Source: Aselliscus stoliczkanus
Taxonomy: Eukaryota; Chordata; Mammalia; Chiroptera; Hipposideridae
Direction of reading: 5' to 3'
Length of the DNA: 64,000 bases
NCBI GenBank assembly: GCA_033961575.1
Contig: CM066730.1
Location: 156,081,523-156,145,522, forward strand
Shown here one piece after another: positions 10,540 to 21,779 of the stretch (its first letter is position 1; each line of letters starts with the position of its first letter). The notes below the pieces were generated by a model. It did no database searches. It saw only the letters and a program-made list of their open reading frames with translations, and was not told where the DNA came from. The translations under genes and the position numbers were made by a program.

Positions 10540-10985
10540 CAAGTATACAATACATCATATCATTCCCCTTTCTGAACTCCTTTTGTCCTTTAAGACAGGA
10601 AATCCACATTTTTTACCATGGCATATATGGCCCTGTACAGCATGACCCCAACCTCGCTTCCACTTCTCACCATTCCCCTGTGCTCTAGCAAGTTCTTATG
10701 ACACATCGTTTTTTGGTAAGCTGGGCTTTCACAAAACCCCAGCCCTTTTCTCTGCCCGGTGAACTCCTACTCTTCTTTCCAGACCCCTCTCAAATACTCT
10801 CTGCTCCGTGAAACCCTCTGTCCCACGCTGGTGTTGTGATTCCATTGCCCTCTCCCTACTGAGACCCCCATGCATATCTCTATCCTGGTATCTTTGATGC
10901 TGTCGAGTAACTGCCTGTCTATTTGTGGGACAATGTCTGATGCACTCCTGTGTCCTAGAACCCAGCCCAAGACGAGACACAGAGC
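10540..10985 (+). mobile_element. L2 3' fragment, sense
   Basis: 'catatatggccctgtacagc', 'actcctactcttctttccag', 'gtgaaaccctctgtcccacg', 'atttgtgggacaatgtctga' follow the L2 3' coding and UTR sequence in order. Confidence 0.8.
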
Positions 10986-11470
10986 TGGGCTCTTGTTGAC
11001 ATACACTGCATGTAGCTTGCATTGGGTGGAGGCCCTCAGCCCTCTCCTCCTGTACCCCAAAGCAGCGTTTGCTCTCTCATGCTGTCTTGGTCAAGCAAAA
11101 GCAGCCTTTGTCTTTTAAATGACGGCTTTTCCTCCTCCTTGTGAAAAGGGCACCTCATTGAAATTCACCAGGAATGGGCAGTTCCTTAGACCTCCTCGGA
11201 AAGCAGCCCTTCCCTTGTTCCATGGGCCTCCCCCAGGCCACTCTGGCTTCTCTTTTCCTGGTTTGTGAGGCTGGGGAAGTAAGGGGACTGGGAGCTCTCC
11301 AGTGACAGTGGATATAAGGGCGGGTGGCTGACCAAGGTGGCTTGGGGAAGAGTTGGTTGCCTGGGAGGGGCTGGAGACGTCAACTTAGATGGATCCTCGT
11401 TCCTGCAGGAGGTTCTCATCGGTATCGTTTGATAAACATAGATGACGGGCTCCTCACTGAGCCCACGGTG
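10986..11470. other. Unique sequence, no gene recognised
   Basis: No repeat or exon recognised. Confidence 0.4.
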
Positions 11471-11474
11471 GTCC

Positions 11475-11735
11475 ACGGGCTCTGGGAAAGATGATGACAA
11501 TAAAAATAACATTACTAAGAAGAATATATCACTGTGTAGCCCTGACTCGGTGCTAGGCACTGCCCCAAATGCTTTTCATATATTAAGTTCTTTAGATCCT
11601 TTGTGGTCAGTTTTATTATTATACCCATTTTACAGATAAGAAAATGGAGGCCACGGAGAGATGACCTCATGCTAACCATTCTATGGATAAATGGGGAAAC
11701 TGAGGCTGACCCTGACACCACGAGGAGGTCATGAA
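11475..11735 (-). mobile_element. MIR SINE, antisense
   Basis: 'ggtgctaggcactgccccaa', 'attatacccattttacagat' and 'aaatggaggccacggagaga' give an antisense MIR. A second 'aaatggggaaactgaggctg' at 11690 suggests two overlapping copies. Confidence 0.82.
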
Positions 11736-11784
11736 TGAAACTGTATCAGGGGTATAAGAAGAGGGGTGATGGAAATCCCAAGGA

Positions 11785-11965
11785 CATTATGGCTGTAGCC
11801 TTGAGAGAGTTATTTTACTTCTCCAAGCCGATCCTTTCTTATCTAAGAAGTAGGATAATTATGTCTTCTTAGAAGCTTCAACCTAAGGTTCAGCTGAACT
11901 CATATAAGTAAAATGCATATCACATTATAGATAATCAATGAACAGTAGCTGTCATTATTAACTAC
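11785..11965 (+). mobile_element. MIR SINE fragment, sense
   Basis: 'gagagttattttacttctcc', 'gaagtaggataattatgtct' and 'gataatcaatgaacagtagc' match the 3' half of MIR. Confidence 0.65.
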
Positions 11966-12109
11966 CTAATTGCTCCCTCCTTTGTGCTCTGTTTCATACG
12001 CTTCCCTTCCAGAGCCTTATCAGACTATTTTAATTGTCTAATCATATATCTGTCTTGCTGCTATGCTCTATGCCCCTCAAAGGCAACAGTCCCCTCTTAT
12101 CCAGCTTTG

Positions 12110-12230
12110 GGCTGGCTAGGTGGAAGACAGGAGGTTTCATATGAGGAAATGGAGGCTTTGAATGGAAGTTATTTGCCCAAGCGGACAAGCTAATAAGTGG
12201 AAGAGCCCAGGTCCCTCTCCAAGATGCTGC
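12110..12230 (-). mobile_element. MIR SINE fragment, antisense
   Basis: 'aggaaatggaggctttgaat', 'agttatttgcccaagcggac', 'aataagtggaagagcccagg' are the antisense MIR core. Confidence 0.6.
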
Positions 12231-12299
12231 GCAGACGATTTTTTGATCTAGGACCCGTGAGATGGGTGGTGAAAGATCCCATTCCAGGGCCTGTGATTG

Positions 12300-12605
12300 T
12301 CTGGGTGGGAGGCTGCAGGTCCATGGAGACTGAAGGAGGGGAATGAGAGTCAGTTAGCCATCAGGTTGGGGGAGGAGAGGGCCTACAGGAGATGGATGAG
12401 ACAGGGCTTGTGGAGCCATCAAATGTGAGCAGTGGGGAGGAGCTGAGTTTGACTCCCAGGTTGCCTTGGGATATAGGAGGGATACAAGAGTTTGTGGATA
12501 GGAGGGGAAGCTCATAAATTAGACTTTGAAAATGCTCAGGGGAAGGAGTTTGTAGGACGGACACCTTAGAGTCTCTAGTAGGCATTTGTCTCTAAGCACC
12601 AACAT
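12300..12605 (-). mobile_element. L2 internal fragment, antisense (tentative)
   Basis: 'gagtttgactcccaggttgc' and 'gaagctcataaattagactt' resemble the antisense L2 ORF 3' region. Divergent, so tentative. Confidence 0.45.
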
Positions 12606-12659
12606 CTGCCATAAACTGTGACCGGATGATGTGACTGTGTCATCACTTGGCAAAAGTTG

Positions 12660-12875
12660 TGATCATGTGCTGAGTTGGATTATAGGACTTAAATCCTGCC
12701 TCTACTGTGTGACTTTGGGTGTGTTACTTAACCATTGGTCTCATTTTCTGTAAAAGAGGGGTGATTAAAAATTACCTCCTGGTATGTTGTTATGAATGTC
12801 AAATGAGATAAAACAGGTCAATTATGGAACATAGTAAGAGTTCAATAAATCATGACCATCATGACTAGCTGTTTC
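12660..12875 (+). mobile_element. MIR SINE, near full length
   Basis: 'tctactgtgtgactttgggt', 'ttacttaaccattggtctca', 'atgttgttatgaatgtcaaa', ending 'gttcaataaatcatgacc'. Confidence 0.88.
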
Positions 12876-12958
12876 TGTTGTCAGGATGCTGACTCCATCC
12901 TTGTCTTTGCACTCTCTTCCCTGTTTCAGCCTTTTCCATTCCATAGCATTCCCTCTAT

Positions 12959-12960
12959 TA

Positions 12961-13021
<61 letters not shown>
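12959..13021. repeat. (TATC)n microsatellite
   Basis: About 15 uninterrupted TATC units followed by TAGCCATC variants. Length and purity predict polymorphism. Confidence 0.97.
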
Positions 13022-13022
<1 letters not shown>

Positions 13023-13555
13023 GCCATCTAGCCATCCATCATAGATGCTCCAAACTTCTCTGTCTCTTAGAGATCCAATCCCCTTAAGGATCCCCACCAA
13101 CCCTTTTGGGCAAAGAGGACCAGAGAGCTGTGAGTTATTGTGTTCCTCCAGTGAGATGTCCCCTGTACCTTAATAATGCCTGAGCCATAGGTGTGACTAA
13201 TGGCGGGAATGCTTGACAGGTGATAGGTCAGGGCAGCAATTTTGGGGGCAGAGAGATCTTTCTGGGGTTGATCAGACAAACACATTCAGAAGTTGTCTAC
13301 TATGTCTTCCTGTGTGGACACCTGTCATGAGTATAAAGCTCAGACTGAGAGAGGACCTGGAGCGTCTTACCTGGGATTAAATGGGAGTGGGGCACCTTGT
13401 GCTCTTTTGGCTGGCAAGTCTTTTAGTGAAGTTCGCAGCCATGGCATTATTCCATCTCACCCTGTCTTCTGTCCTCAGGTTCTAGGAAGGCAGGGAGATA
13501 GTGGACAACTGCCTGATGTCTAGTTCATGTTCAATAAATGTGGAGGGGAGAAAGA
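13022..13555. other. Mostly unique sequence
   Basis: Nothing assigned except a possible L2 3' tip near 13490-13545 ('gttcaataaatgtgg'). Confidence 0.4.
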
Positions 13556-13559
13556 AAAA

Positions 13560-13850
13560 AGCTATTACCTGTGGATTAGGAAGCCCCTGTTCAAGTTCTG
13601 CCCCTACCTTTACCAGGTGTATGGTCTTAGACAAGCAACTCCCATTGTCTGAGCTTCAGTTGCCTGTAACGTCAGGGTGGCAATACCTGGCTACTTTAGT
13701 GGACCAGACATTTAGATCAATACGTTCAATTGGTCAGTGCAGGATTTGAAGCCCACATTACGGAAGGGACTTGCCCAAGGTCATGAGGTCAGGGTTAGGC
13801 TGCGAAGCCAGGTCATGTGGTAGAGCTTAGTGACGTGTTGCAAGAGGGAA
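13560..13850 (+). mobile_element. MIR SINE fragment with an antisense MIR piece
   Basis: Sense MIR motifs 'accaggtgtatggtcttaga' and 'ctgagcttcagttgcctgta' occupy 13560-13720. An antisense MIR segment 'gacttgcccaaggtcatgag' lies at about 13765-13835. Confidence 0.65.
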
Positions 13851-14335
13851 AGAGATGGCATGGTACTGGTAAGGGAATGTAATGATCATACCTAATGATT
13901 TGCTTAGGCTCTCAGACCCCAGGGGAAGGCAAATCCCTCTCTGTCGAATCCTCTACTGCTTGCTGCACTTTCAAAGCCAGTGGGGATTCCTAGAGGAGCC
14001 TGTGAGGCTCAGAGACCTTGACGGTGTGTATATATCTCATGGTCCATGAGCACTAGTCACACGTCAGATGCAGGCTGCTATTGAAGCTCTTCTCCTTGGC
14101 TCTCTGCAAAGTTTTAGGTCTCAACTCAGCTGCAAAATGAATGAACTGCTCATCTCACCAGCACAGAGCACATATGGACCAAACTCCTCACTCAGTTTTA
14201 TGGGGCCAATACATCTGCAGAACCACTTACCCATCACTCTGCAGACAGAATGCATTATTTTGGGAAACTTTCTTTTCCCTTTCCCCCAAAAAAACTTTTA
14301 TTCCCTGGTAGAAATGGTTTATCAACGCCTTTAAA
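13851..14335. other. Unique sequence, no gene recognised
   Basis: No repeat or exon is recognised. The segment 14050-14330 is non-repetitive. Confidence 0.4.
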
Positions 14336-14339
14336 AAAC

Positions 14340-14565
14340 CGCTCAGCTCTCCTTAGCAACCCCTGATATCATAAAAGAGTGGCAGTGCGAATGCAAATGA
14401 ATTGGAGGGCATTAAAACACCCTCTTGCTTTGGCAGCTGAAGTGGAGAAGGGCTGGATGATGGATAGCGCACGGATTTCTGCTGAGCGATTTCGTTCTTT
14501 TTACTGCTGCCAATGGCTGATGTATTTCATCTTTTGTTTCCTTTACTGCCGCTTAAGCAACCACC
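14340..14565. other. Possible conserved non-coding element (octamer-containing)
   Basis: A unique block with ATGCAAAT near 14391 inside 'gcgaatgcaaatgaattgga', plus retained CpGs ('gatagcgcacgg', 'gagcgatttcgttc') in an otherwise CpG-poor region. It fits no known repeat. Enhancer-like by composition only; conservation untested. Confidence 0.3.
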
Positions 14566-14794
14566 CTCAGGCTGGGGGTATGTCCCTGGGCACCCACTTC
14601 ATCTGTCCCCCTGGGGATGGCTCCAGCCAGCTGTTTTGCACTTACTGCCTGGTTCATGGAAGGTGCACTAGGGCCCAGCTGGATGGGGCCCCAAGGGAGT
14701 GCCTCTCCTATAATTGCTTAGCTTAGTAGCAGAGACTACTGAAGGTGGAAACCTCTGCCCTCTCCTGAAGGGACACACTCCCCCTTCTATTACA

Positions 14795-14910
14795 CTCATG
14801 TTTATTGAGGCCTGTTGTGTGCCAGGCATAGCGAGGATACCAAGAAGTGAAGGACACAGCCCTGCCTGCAGTGACCTCACCATTGCACTGGGCAGAAAAC
14901 TCACCCCCAA
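14795..14910 (-). mobile_element. L2 3' fragment, antisense
   Basis: 'atgtttattgaggcctgttg', 'tgtgccaggcatagcgagga', 'ggacacagccctgcctgcag' are the antisense L2 3' end. Confidence 0.75.
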
Positions 14911-14924
14911 GCAGTTATACACAC

Positions 14925-15071
14925 GAACACACACACGGCAGAATCTTTCCACAGGCACCCACATTCATCTCCGTGTATAAGGACACAAGCTCACACTCAC
15001 CTACACACCAGTCCAGACGCACGCAGAAACAATCACCCACACACATCCAGGTGCACACACCTGAGCGTGCC

Positions 15072-15116
<45 letters not shown>

Positions 15117-15190
15117 GAGCCCACCAACTCTCAGACCTGTGTACATTCACACATGTGCACACACAAACACAATACATGCTCCTGCACACC
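14925..15190. repeat. CA-rich region with a pure (CA)n core
   Basis: The pure core is at 15074-15114 (about 20 units). Flanks are degenerate CA/CACCCA sequence. The 116-codon Thr-His-rich frame across it is an artefact. Confidence 0.95.
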
Positions 15191-15294
15191 CACATGAGAA
15201 AATTAAACAATAAAACAAAACTAAATAGGAACCGAAGCCAGGATGAGTGGACTGATGAGAAAGAATTCAGGGATGTTGCAGTGGAAATGACGAT

Positions 15295-15415
15295 CTAGGA
15301 AATTTGCCTTCTAGACTCAGTTTAGCCTCTTACCAGCTGTGTGACCTTGCTCAAGTCTCTTAACGTCTCTGAGCCTCAGTTTCCTTATTTGAAACTGAAG
15401 CATTTTTGGGTACGA
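15295..15415 (+). mobile_element. MIR SINE core, sense
   Basis: 'cagctgtgtgaccttgctca', 'cttaacgtctctgagcctca' and 'gtttccttatttgaaactg' are a well preserved MIR core. Confidence 0.88.
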
Positions 15416-15464
15416 GAGTTTATGCTTTTGTGAAATCAGAAGTTTAGGAGTCAATATGGGCTGA

Positions 15465-15720
15465 AGAAATAGTAATAGTGGTAATAATAATGGTAATAGC
15501 TAGTCTATATTTAGCCTTACTATGTGCTATGCCCCGTGTTAAACACGCTACAACAATCCTAAGAAATGAGTACCATCGTTAGCTGTGTTTTACAGGAGAA
15601 AACCAAGGCTGAGAGAGGTGAAGCTGCAAGCCCAGAGTCACACAGCAAATAGTGATGGAGCCTGTATTTGAACCCAGGCAGGCTGGATCCAGGGCCTGCA
15701 CTTCTGACTCCGTTGGCCAT
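15465..15720 (-). mobile_element. MIR SINE, antisense, near full length
   Basis: 'tatgtgctatgccccgtgtt', 'tgttttacaggagaaaacca', 'cagagtcacacagcaaatag' and 'gtatttgaacccaggcaggc' in antisense MIR order. Confidence 0.9.
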
Positions 15721-15799
15721 GTGCTGAGTTGGACTTGTGCTGGGCATGGGGACCAGGAGATGAAGGACACACACTCCCTGCTGTCGAGAGATCCACAGT

Positions 15800-16735
15800 C
15801 CAGTGGGGAGGCAGCCCTGCACTGGTCAATCAGAGCGAGGTGTGTCGCTGGATGCTGGCAACTTGGGCTCCTGGAGACCCACCTCTTTGCGCTTGTGATG
15901 GCTCTCACTTGTGAGCCTTGTGAGTCAGGGCAGGTCGGCCTGGCCCTGGGGATGTGCCATTGGATGGGGTTTCTCTGGGTTGGGTGGGGACTGTGGTCCA
16001 GATAATGAGCTTCAGGTCAAGCTTGAGAGGCTAGAGCTCTTCCGGGGGCTTGTTGTATTCGTATTGGGTTAGGACACACTGTGATGTCTTCTGGCCTGGG
16101 TCTGGGCTGGCGCCTCTGTGGATTTGGGCAAATTAGGGAAAGAGCTTTTTTCCAGAGGATTGCAGCTCTGCACCAGGGAGGCGCCCAGGCTTGGTAATGG
16201 AGTGCAGGCTGGATTTCAGTTCCCTACTCATCTCTCTGGGTGGTAACCCTGGAAGAGCCAAAGGGAGGATGGCATGGAAGTGGGGAGATGAAAGGTCCTC
16301 ATAGGGCTTTCCCTTGCAGTGACAGAAGGAAGGTTGTAGAACCTTCGGTTAGTCTCGCAGGAGAGGGGCCCCTTCACCCTGGGATAGGAAGGAGACATGC
16401 AAGAAGGGGATGGGGATTGGATTGCCAAACCACAACACAACTACGATAATAAGAATAGATGCGCACAATTGTACATCTAGGAGTGAGTGGCATGGGTGGG
16501 ATGTGCAGGCAGGTCTGTCTGATTCTAAAGGATAGACACCCAACCATGACACTGCACTATGTCCTCAAATCTTCCTTGAGCACCTGCTCTGTGTCTGTGG
16601 GATGGGGTGGGGCTGTAGGATAAAGGAAGTCAGGGGACACTGAGATACTTATTGGCGCAGAGTATATGAGCTGATCGGGAAAACAGGCAGCAAACACACA
16701 AGTGCACACGTGGAGTGAAGGAAACGGGACTTACC
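15800..16735. other. Unique sequence, no gene recognised
   Basis: No exon or RNA gene seen. A weak antisense L2 tip may lie near 16560-16625. Confidence 0.4.
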
Positions 16736-16737
16736 TG

Positions 16738-16905
16738 ATGGCTCTTTGTAGATACAATCTGCTTCCCCTGGAAAGGCTGGTCTGACTTTCAGCTTTGCCT
16801 CCCTTGCATTTGGCCTCCATTTAGTCCAGGTTTGGGCTGTGTGCTCCATGAAGTCAGGGGTATCTGTCTCCAGGCTTTCAGTAACTATTTATAAAATGAA
16901 TTAGT
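16738..16905 (+). mobile_element. L2 3' fragment, sense
   Basis: 'gtgtgctccatgaagtcagg' and 'ctatttataaaatgaattag' match the L2 terminal 3' UTR. Confidence 0.65.
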
Positions 16906-17650
16906 CCTTCCCCTGCTGCAGACCTCCCGCCCCTGGGGCAAGACAACCCCTCCCTCGTTTTTTCTCCCTGTTTCTGAAACATTGTAATTTTTTTCAAGAA
17001 GGGTGTTTAGGTCACCTCTGAGGGTCTTTCCGGAATCCTTTCCCCCTTTCTTTCCATAGAAATCTCTTGTTCTCTGAAGGCCTAGGTTCTTCTTGACTGT
17101 GTTATGAGCCATAATGGGGCCCAACCATGTATCACAGGGACCCAGGAGACAGGGCCTGCTCTTTTCCCTGGACCACGTGGGTAGATTTGTGCCGCCCATC
17201 CTGGTGCTGGGGCGGGGGCCCTCAGGGAAGGAAGGCAGGGCTGTGATTGGGTCTGGTCTTGGGTGGAACAGCTGGGTGCTCCCAGGCCAGACTCTGGGTG
17301 CTGGGATCTGGTGCCGCACACTGGTGTGTCCAGGACAAATCCTGCCCCACAGGGGACTGTGGGGAGCATCCCCTGATTCCTCTTCCAATGGCCGTGGCTA
17401 ACCCCGTATCTGGGGTTCTCTCTGTCCTCATTTTCCTTGATCCTCGGATGCTGGGCAGAGCTGGTAGTTCCCCCATCGGCTTCCCACCTGATGATAACTG
17501 TGAGCCAATCCTCATTTATGCTGTCGCTGCATGCCCTTCAGCTCCCTGTGCCCTCAGCCTTCTTGCCTTGTGGTCTCTTTCCTGCTGCCTCTCTGCAGCC
17601 TGCTGACCACTGCTCTATTCCCTCCAACCCAGATTCCCTGTCACTACTGG
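16906..17650. other. Unique sequence, no gene recognised
   Basis: GC-richer unique DNA with several overlapping frames up to 167 codons on both strands. None shows a recognisable domain, and overlapping frames in opposite strands argue for chance. Confidence 0.4.
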
Positions 17651-17654
17651 GCTG

Positions 17655-18345
17655 CCTGCTTCTTAAAAAGTTTATGGACGTGGGATTCACATAACGTAGA
17701 ACAAAGCACTTAAAGCAAACAATCCAGTGGCATTTAGGACATTCACAATGTTGTGCAGCCTCCACCTCCATCTAGTTCCAAACATTCCCATCACCCCAGC
17801 AGAAAACCCTGGAAGCAGTTTGGTTCCCGTTCTCCCCTCCTCCCGGCCCCTGGAGGCCAGCAATCTGTGTTCTGTCTCTATGGATTTACCTCTTCTGGAT
17901 ACTTCATGTGGATGGAGCCAGACAATACGTAACCTTTTGTGTCTGGCTTCTTTCTTTTAGTGTAATATTTTCAAGGTTCATCCATGTTGTAGCATGTTAT
18001 TAGTACTTCATTCCTTTTCATGAATATATTCATATCTATCTATCTCTATCTATCTATCTCTATATCTATCTATATTTATCTATCTATATCTAATCATAAT
18101 TTGTTTTTCCATTTTATCCATTGAGGGATATTTGGGTTCTTCCCATCTTTTGGCTGTTGTGAATAGCACTGCTATTTGTGTACAAGTATTTGTTTTAGTA
18201 CCTGTTTTCAACCGTTTGGGGCATATACTGAGGAGGGGAATTGCTGGGTCATGGACTAAATATATGTTTAACTTTTTGAGGAGCTGCCAAGCTGTTTTCC
18301 ATTTTACTCTCCACTCCCACCAGTGATGTACGTGCGCCTTCTTTT
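17655..18345 (-). mobile_element. LINE-1 (L1M-type) 3' end, antisense
   Basis: Motifs of the L1 3' UTR and ORF2 C-terminus appear in antisense order: 'caatccagtggcatttagga', 'cacaatgttgtgcagcctcc', 'ggcttctttcttttagtgta', 'aaggttcatccatgttgtag', 'ggcatatactgaggagggga' and 'ttgctgggtcatggacta'. An antisense frame contains PAIPLLSI and CPKRLKTGTKTN-like residues from the ORF2 C-terminus, out of any intact reading frame. A TATC tract interrupts it at about 18033-18092. Confidence 0.9.
18033..18092. repeat. Imperfect (TATC)n tract within L1
   Basis: TATC units interrupted by TCTA and TATA variants, expanded inside the L1 where the consensus has short ATATAT. Confidence 0.85.
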
Positions 18346-18534
18346 TGTATAGACCTGACTCGTCAATCCTATCTAAACCCTGCCTGCATCTGCTCATTAC
18401 TGACTGTGGTGCTTCTCAAAACCCTGGCTCAAGAACTGGATATTGAACTTGTGAAACTGACTAAAGAGTATAGGTCCAGCTCAGGGTGATGCAGGGACAA
18501 GGGGCCACAGCCCAATGGCTTCTCACTCCTCACA

Positions 18535-18690
18535 GCCACCTGGGAACCTCTGAAAACCGCGGGCATAGCACAGGCCCCGTATTCTATGGGAAACTGAAGC
18601 CAGAAGAGGGCTTGGCTATGGTCACAAAACGAGTCTGTGGCACAGCCAGGGCCGGAACCAAAATCTACTGGCTCCCTATAAAGTACTCAC
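18535..18690 (-). mobile_element. MIR SINE fragment, antisense
   Basis: 'atgggaaactgaagccagaa', 'tatggtcacaaaacgagtct' and 'cagccagggccggaaccaaa' match antisense MIR. Confidence 0.65.
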
Positions 18691-18694
18691 TTTT

Positions 18695-19015
18695 TTTTCT
18701 TAAGAAAAAATTACAAGTGATATTTGCTTGTAATAATAAATGCAAACACTAAAGGAATATAAAATAAAAAGTGTACATTTCTTCACCCCTTTCTCCTACC
18801 CTCCTCCACCCACCCCAGAGACAATCAGTGTTAACAGTTTGACATTTTTCTGTATGTGTGTACAAACATTCATACACACTCACTTACACACTCACCTATG
18901 TACACATACACACCCATGTGAGTTTTTGGTTGTTTATTTGTTTTTGCAAAAATAGAACTATACTAGACATACTGTTTTGTGATTTGCTTTTTTTTGTTTT
19001 TTGTTTTTTTGGTAG
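18695..19015 (-). mobile_element. L1M 3' UTR fragment, antisense (tentative)
   Basis: 'cagagacaatcagtgttaac', 'gtttgacatttttctgtatg' and 'actatactagacatactgtt' resemble L1M 3' UTR read backwards. CA-rich flanks are low complexity. Confidence 0.6.
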
Positions 19016-19184
19016 TTCTTGAAGTCTGGAGGAACCAAACACTTGCCTTGGAAAGCTTTATAGCTGGAGTGACATGCCGTGGAGAAATGGAAGTCCTTCA
19101 ATCACATTTATGTGCACAAAGAAGGGAACATGGGCTTATGGGTGCCTGCAGGCTGGGACTACATTTATATGGTGTGGGGATGGT

Positions 19185-19890
19185 ATTACAGGTGGGAACC
19201 AGTTGAATAAAGCCTTCCCTAAAGGTGACAAGTGAGCTGAGCTGGACAGAAGGGCTTGTGTTGGGGACGTGGGAGGAGAGGAGGATGGGCTGAGAGAGAG
19301 AGCCAAGCTGTGGAGGGCCTTGAATGCCAAGGGGAGGAAAGGATACGTTATCCATCGGGCAGTGGGGAGCCACTGGAAGAGAAGAATGGAAGTGGTGCTT
19401 CTGAAAGAAAGATCCATCTCCATCATGCATGCATGTGCATGTGGTTTTGTTTGCCTGCATGTGCACCTGCTTTAGAGAATGGCAGGGTACTGTCTGGGGT
19501 TTCAGATGGTGCTAGCAAGATGGAGCCGATAGGAGATGGCCCCAGTGATGTGATGGATGAGATGGATGACCTGGGTAGGCGATGAAAGCTGATGGAGAGA
19601 TGACCTGGGGGAAACCTCTGGACTGGTATCCAGTTGGCAGTAGGGAAGAAACAGAAGCAGAGAGAAGTAAGAGCTTGGCCTTGTGTAAGTGGGAACAAAG
19701 GTGGGGCTACTGAGACACTGGAGGCCATGACAGGGTATGGATGTAGGTGGAGGGGAGCTGGGGACTCTGGGTTTGTATGCCCCAGGTAGAGGTGAAGGCA
19801 AGATTTTTTAGCTGCCCCTGGGATATTGAATTGAGTCTCCAGGATTCTCAAAGGGGCAAGGCCAAGACTGGCTGACCTGGGATGCCCTCA
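19185..19890 (-). mobile_element. L2 internal region, antisense
   Basis: 'gtggagggccttgaatgcca', 'gtggggagccactggaagag', 'tgatgtgatggatgagatgg' and 'gtatggatgtaggtggag' are antisense L2. Frames on it up to 142 codons are shadows. Confidence 0.75.
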
Positions 19891-20330
19891 GCCTTGACCC
19901 ACGTTTCCTTTCCACCTCCTCTGCCTTCTCAGGAGGATTCTGTGGGCCAGGATTTGACCAAGTAGAGAGAGGAGACTGAAGGGTGGCAGAAGAGTCAGAG
20001 GCTGTAGCTTCGGACTCCGTGTCAGCGTTCTCTTTTGCTGTGGAAAATGGAGGTAAGGGAGAAAGGAGGGAACAAAAAAGCCCGAAGCCTCAAACATTTA
20101 TGCAATGAATTGCTGAGAAAGAAGTGGGCAGGGGGAGAGAGACAGGAGAGCTGAGAGAGCTGAGTGTAAGGGTGAGAATTGAAAGGTTTGCAGGATGTGA
20201 GGCCCTGGGGAAAGGTAGAGAAAAGAGGAAAGGGGTTTTATAAGAGTCTGCTTGGTTTGAACTGGGTTCCTTTTACAATGCTTTGAGAGATTTAAGTAAA
20301 AATTGGAATTCCTTTTTAATTGCTTTTGGC
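19891..20330. other. Unassigned purine-rich sequence
   Basis: It may continue the antisense L2 but is too diverged to assign. Confidence 0.35.
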
Positions 20331-21775
20331 TGCCAGACTGTTTCTTTGAATGTAGAACCAAGGCAAGACCAGGCCACCTGGGGCAGAAGAATTCATTCGG
20401 ATCGCATAAGAAATGCTTTCCTCTCCCTTTCTTTATATTTTGTTTCAGAAAATGGGATGCATATGAAACTGATATATACCCTCTTGGTAAATTAATGATG
20501 GAATTTAGGATTAATGGTGTCAGAGATAGCAGGAAACATAATAGCGTCTTGGGTGAAGGAATAGAAACCCACTCAAAGTAGCTCAGTCATTACGGGAACT
20601 TTGCTGTAAGGACATTGAGTGTCTCCTGGAGAGATGGAACTGGCCCTCAGAGCAGGACCAGAGCTGCCAGCGAGAGCTCCACCAGCACCTCTCTCTCTGT
20701 CTCTGCTCCTCTATGGATCTTTACATCTCTGTCTTGCTTTTTTTCCCCTTCCCTTCCTTGGTTTCTCTGGTCCACACGGCAGAGAACTTGGCCCCTGCAG
20801 CTTTGGCAGTTTATACCGAACACCTTAGAAGGAGCTGAACATCCCTCTGATGCAAATCCAAGTTCTTGAAGAGGAATTCTGATGAGCTCTGGCAGGGTGA
20901 GGACCCCCCACTCCCTCACGGACTTACACTTAGGGCTGGCAAGGTGGAGGGTGCAGGATCATGGTTGCTGGAAGCCCATGTGGCTGTCCGGAGCCCCCAG
21001 CTACAGCCCTGTGGCAGGCGGAGGGGGGCGAGCGGGGAGGGGAATCGTTCCTAGAGATGGAGCTGACTGGGGACGCAACCCAGAAGCTGTTCTCAGCAGA
21101 TCTCTCTCCTTTTGAGTGCTTCATTACTGTACCACTCCAAGAGTGACTATAAAAATCTGATTTCCCCTGCACTTCAAGATAGAGCTAAGTCCCCTGTGTT
21201 TCATCTGCTGCTCTGAAGGGGACCTGGGAGGGAGGGGGAGCACAGAGCCCCATTCTCCTGCTCCAGCCTGGCAGCCTCCTGTTCTCAGCTGTGCCTGTCT
21301 CAGCCCCCTTCTGCTGGCCTGGGCCAATCCATCCTCCCAGCCGGGAGGGGTTGAAGCCTAGTATCCTTGGGCTGCTCTGAGTCCTATCTGCCTTGGTGCT
21401 CCTGGGCTTGGCTCTAACAAATGGGTCCCCACTGGACCCCCACTGTGGGAACTTGCCTGGCCCTGAAGCTTGTCTAGGAAGGGCTTTGTTTCTGCCACCC
21501 CCTGCCCCTTCTCAGTGATGGCTACTGAGACCAGGGCCCCAGGGACCCTACTGATGCCCCCTCCCCCGGCTCATTGCAGCCCTGGTTCTGGCACCATGCC
21601 AGCTGGTCTCAGAGGGTCATGGTGGCGTTGGCAGGGTTGATTATTCCACGGGCAAACCTGAGCGTGTGCTTAGGGCAGACACGGAGCGGGCAGTACAAAG
21701 GGTAAAACCTATAGCTCCAATGATCCTACCCAGAATTTCGCTTTCTGAGAACCTGGAAAGCAGGTATTTTAATTT
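20331..21775. other. Unique sequence, no gene recognised
   Basis: 1.4 kb without an identifiable repeat or exon. ATGCAAAT occurs once near 20849. GC-rich at 20980-21060 but without a CpG island. Confidence 0.45.
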
Positions 21776-21779
21776 TTAA

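Noticed and set aside
14847..15197. Thr-His-rich frame
   Set aside because: Translation of a CA-rich tract.
16885..17388. 167-codon antisense frame
   Set aside because: Three other frames of about 95-119 codons overlap it on both strands, no domain is visible, and the region is simply low in stop codons because of GC content.
18080..18397. Antisense frame with L1 ORF2-like residues
   Set aside because: Real homology, but it is a decayed LINE fragment and not a host gene; recorded under the L1 feature.
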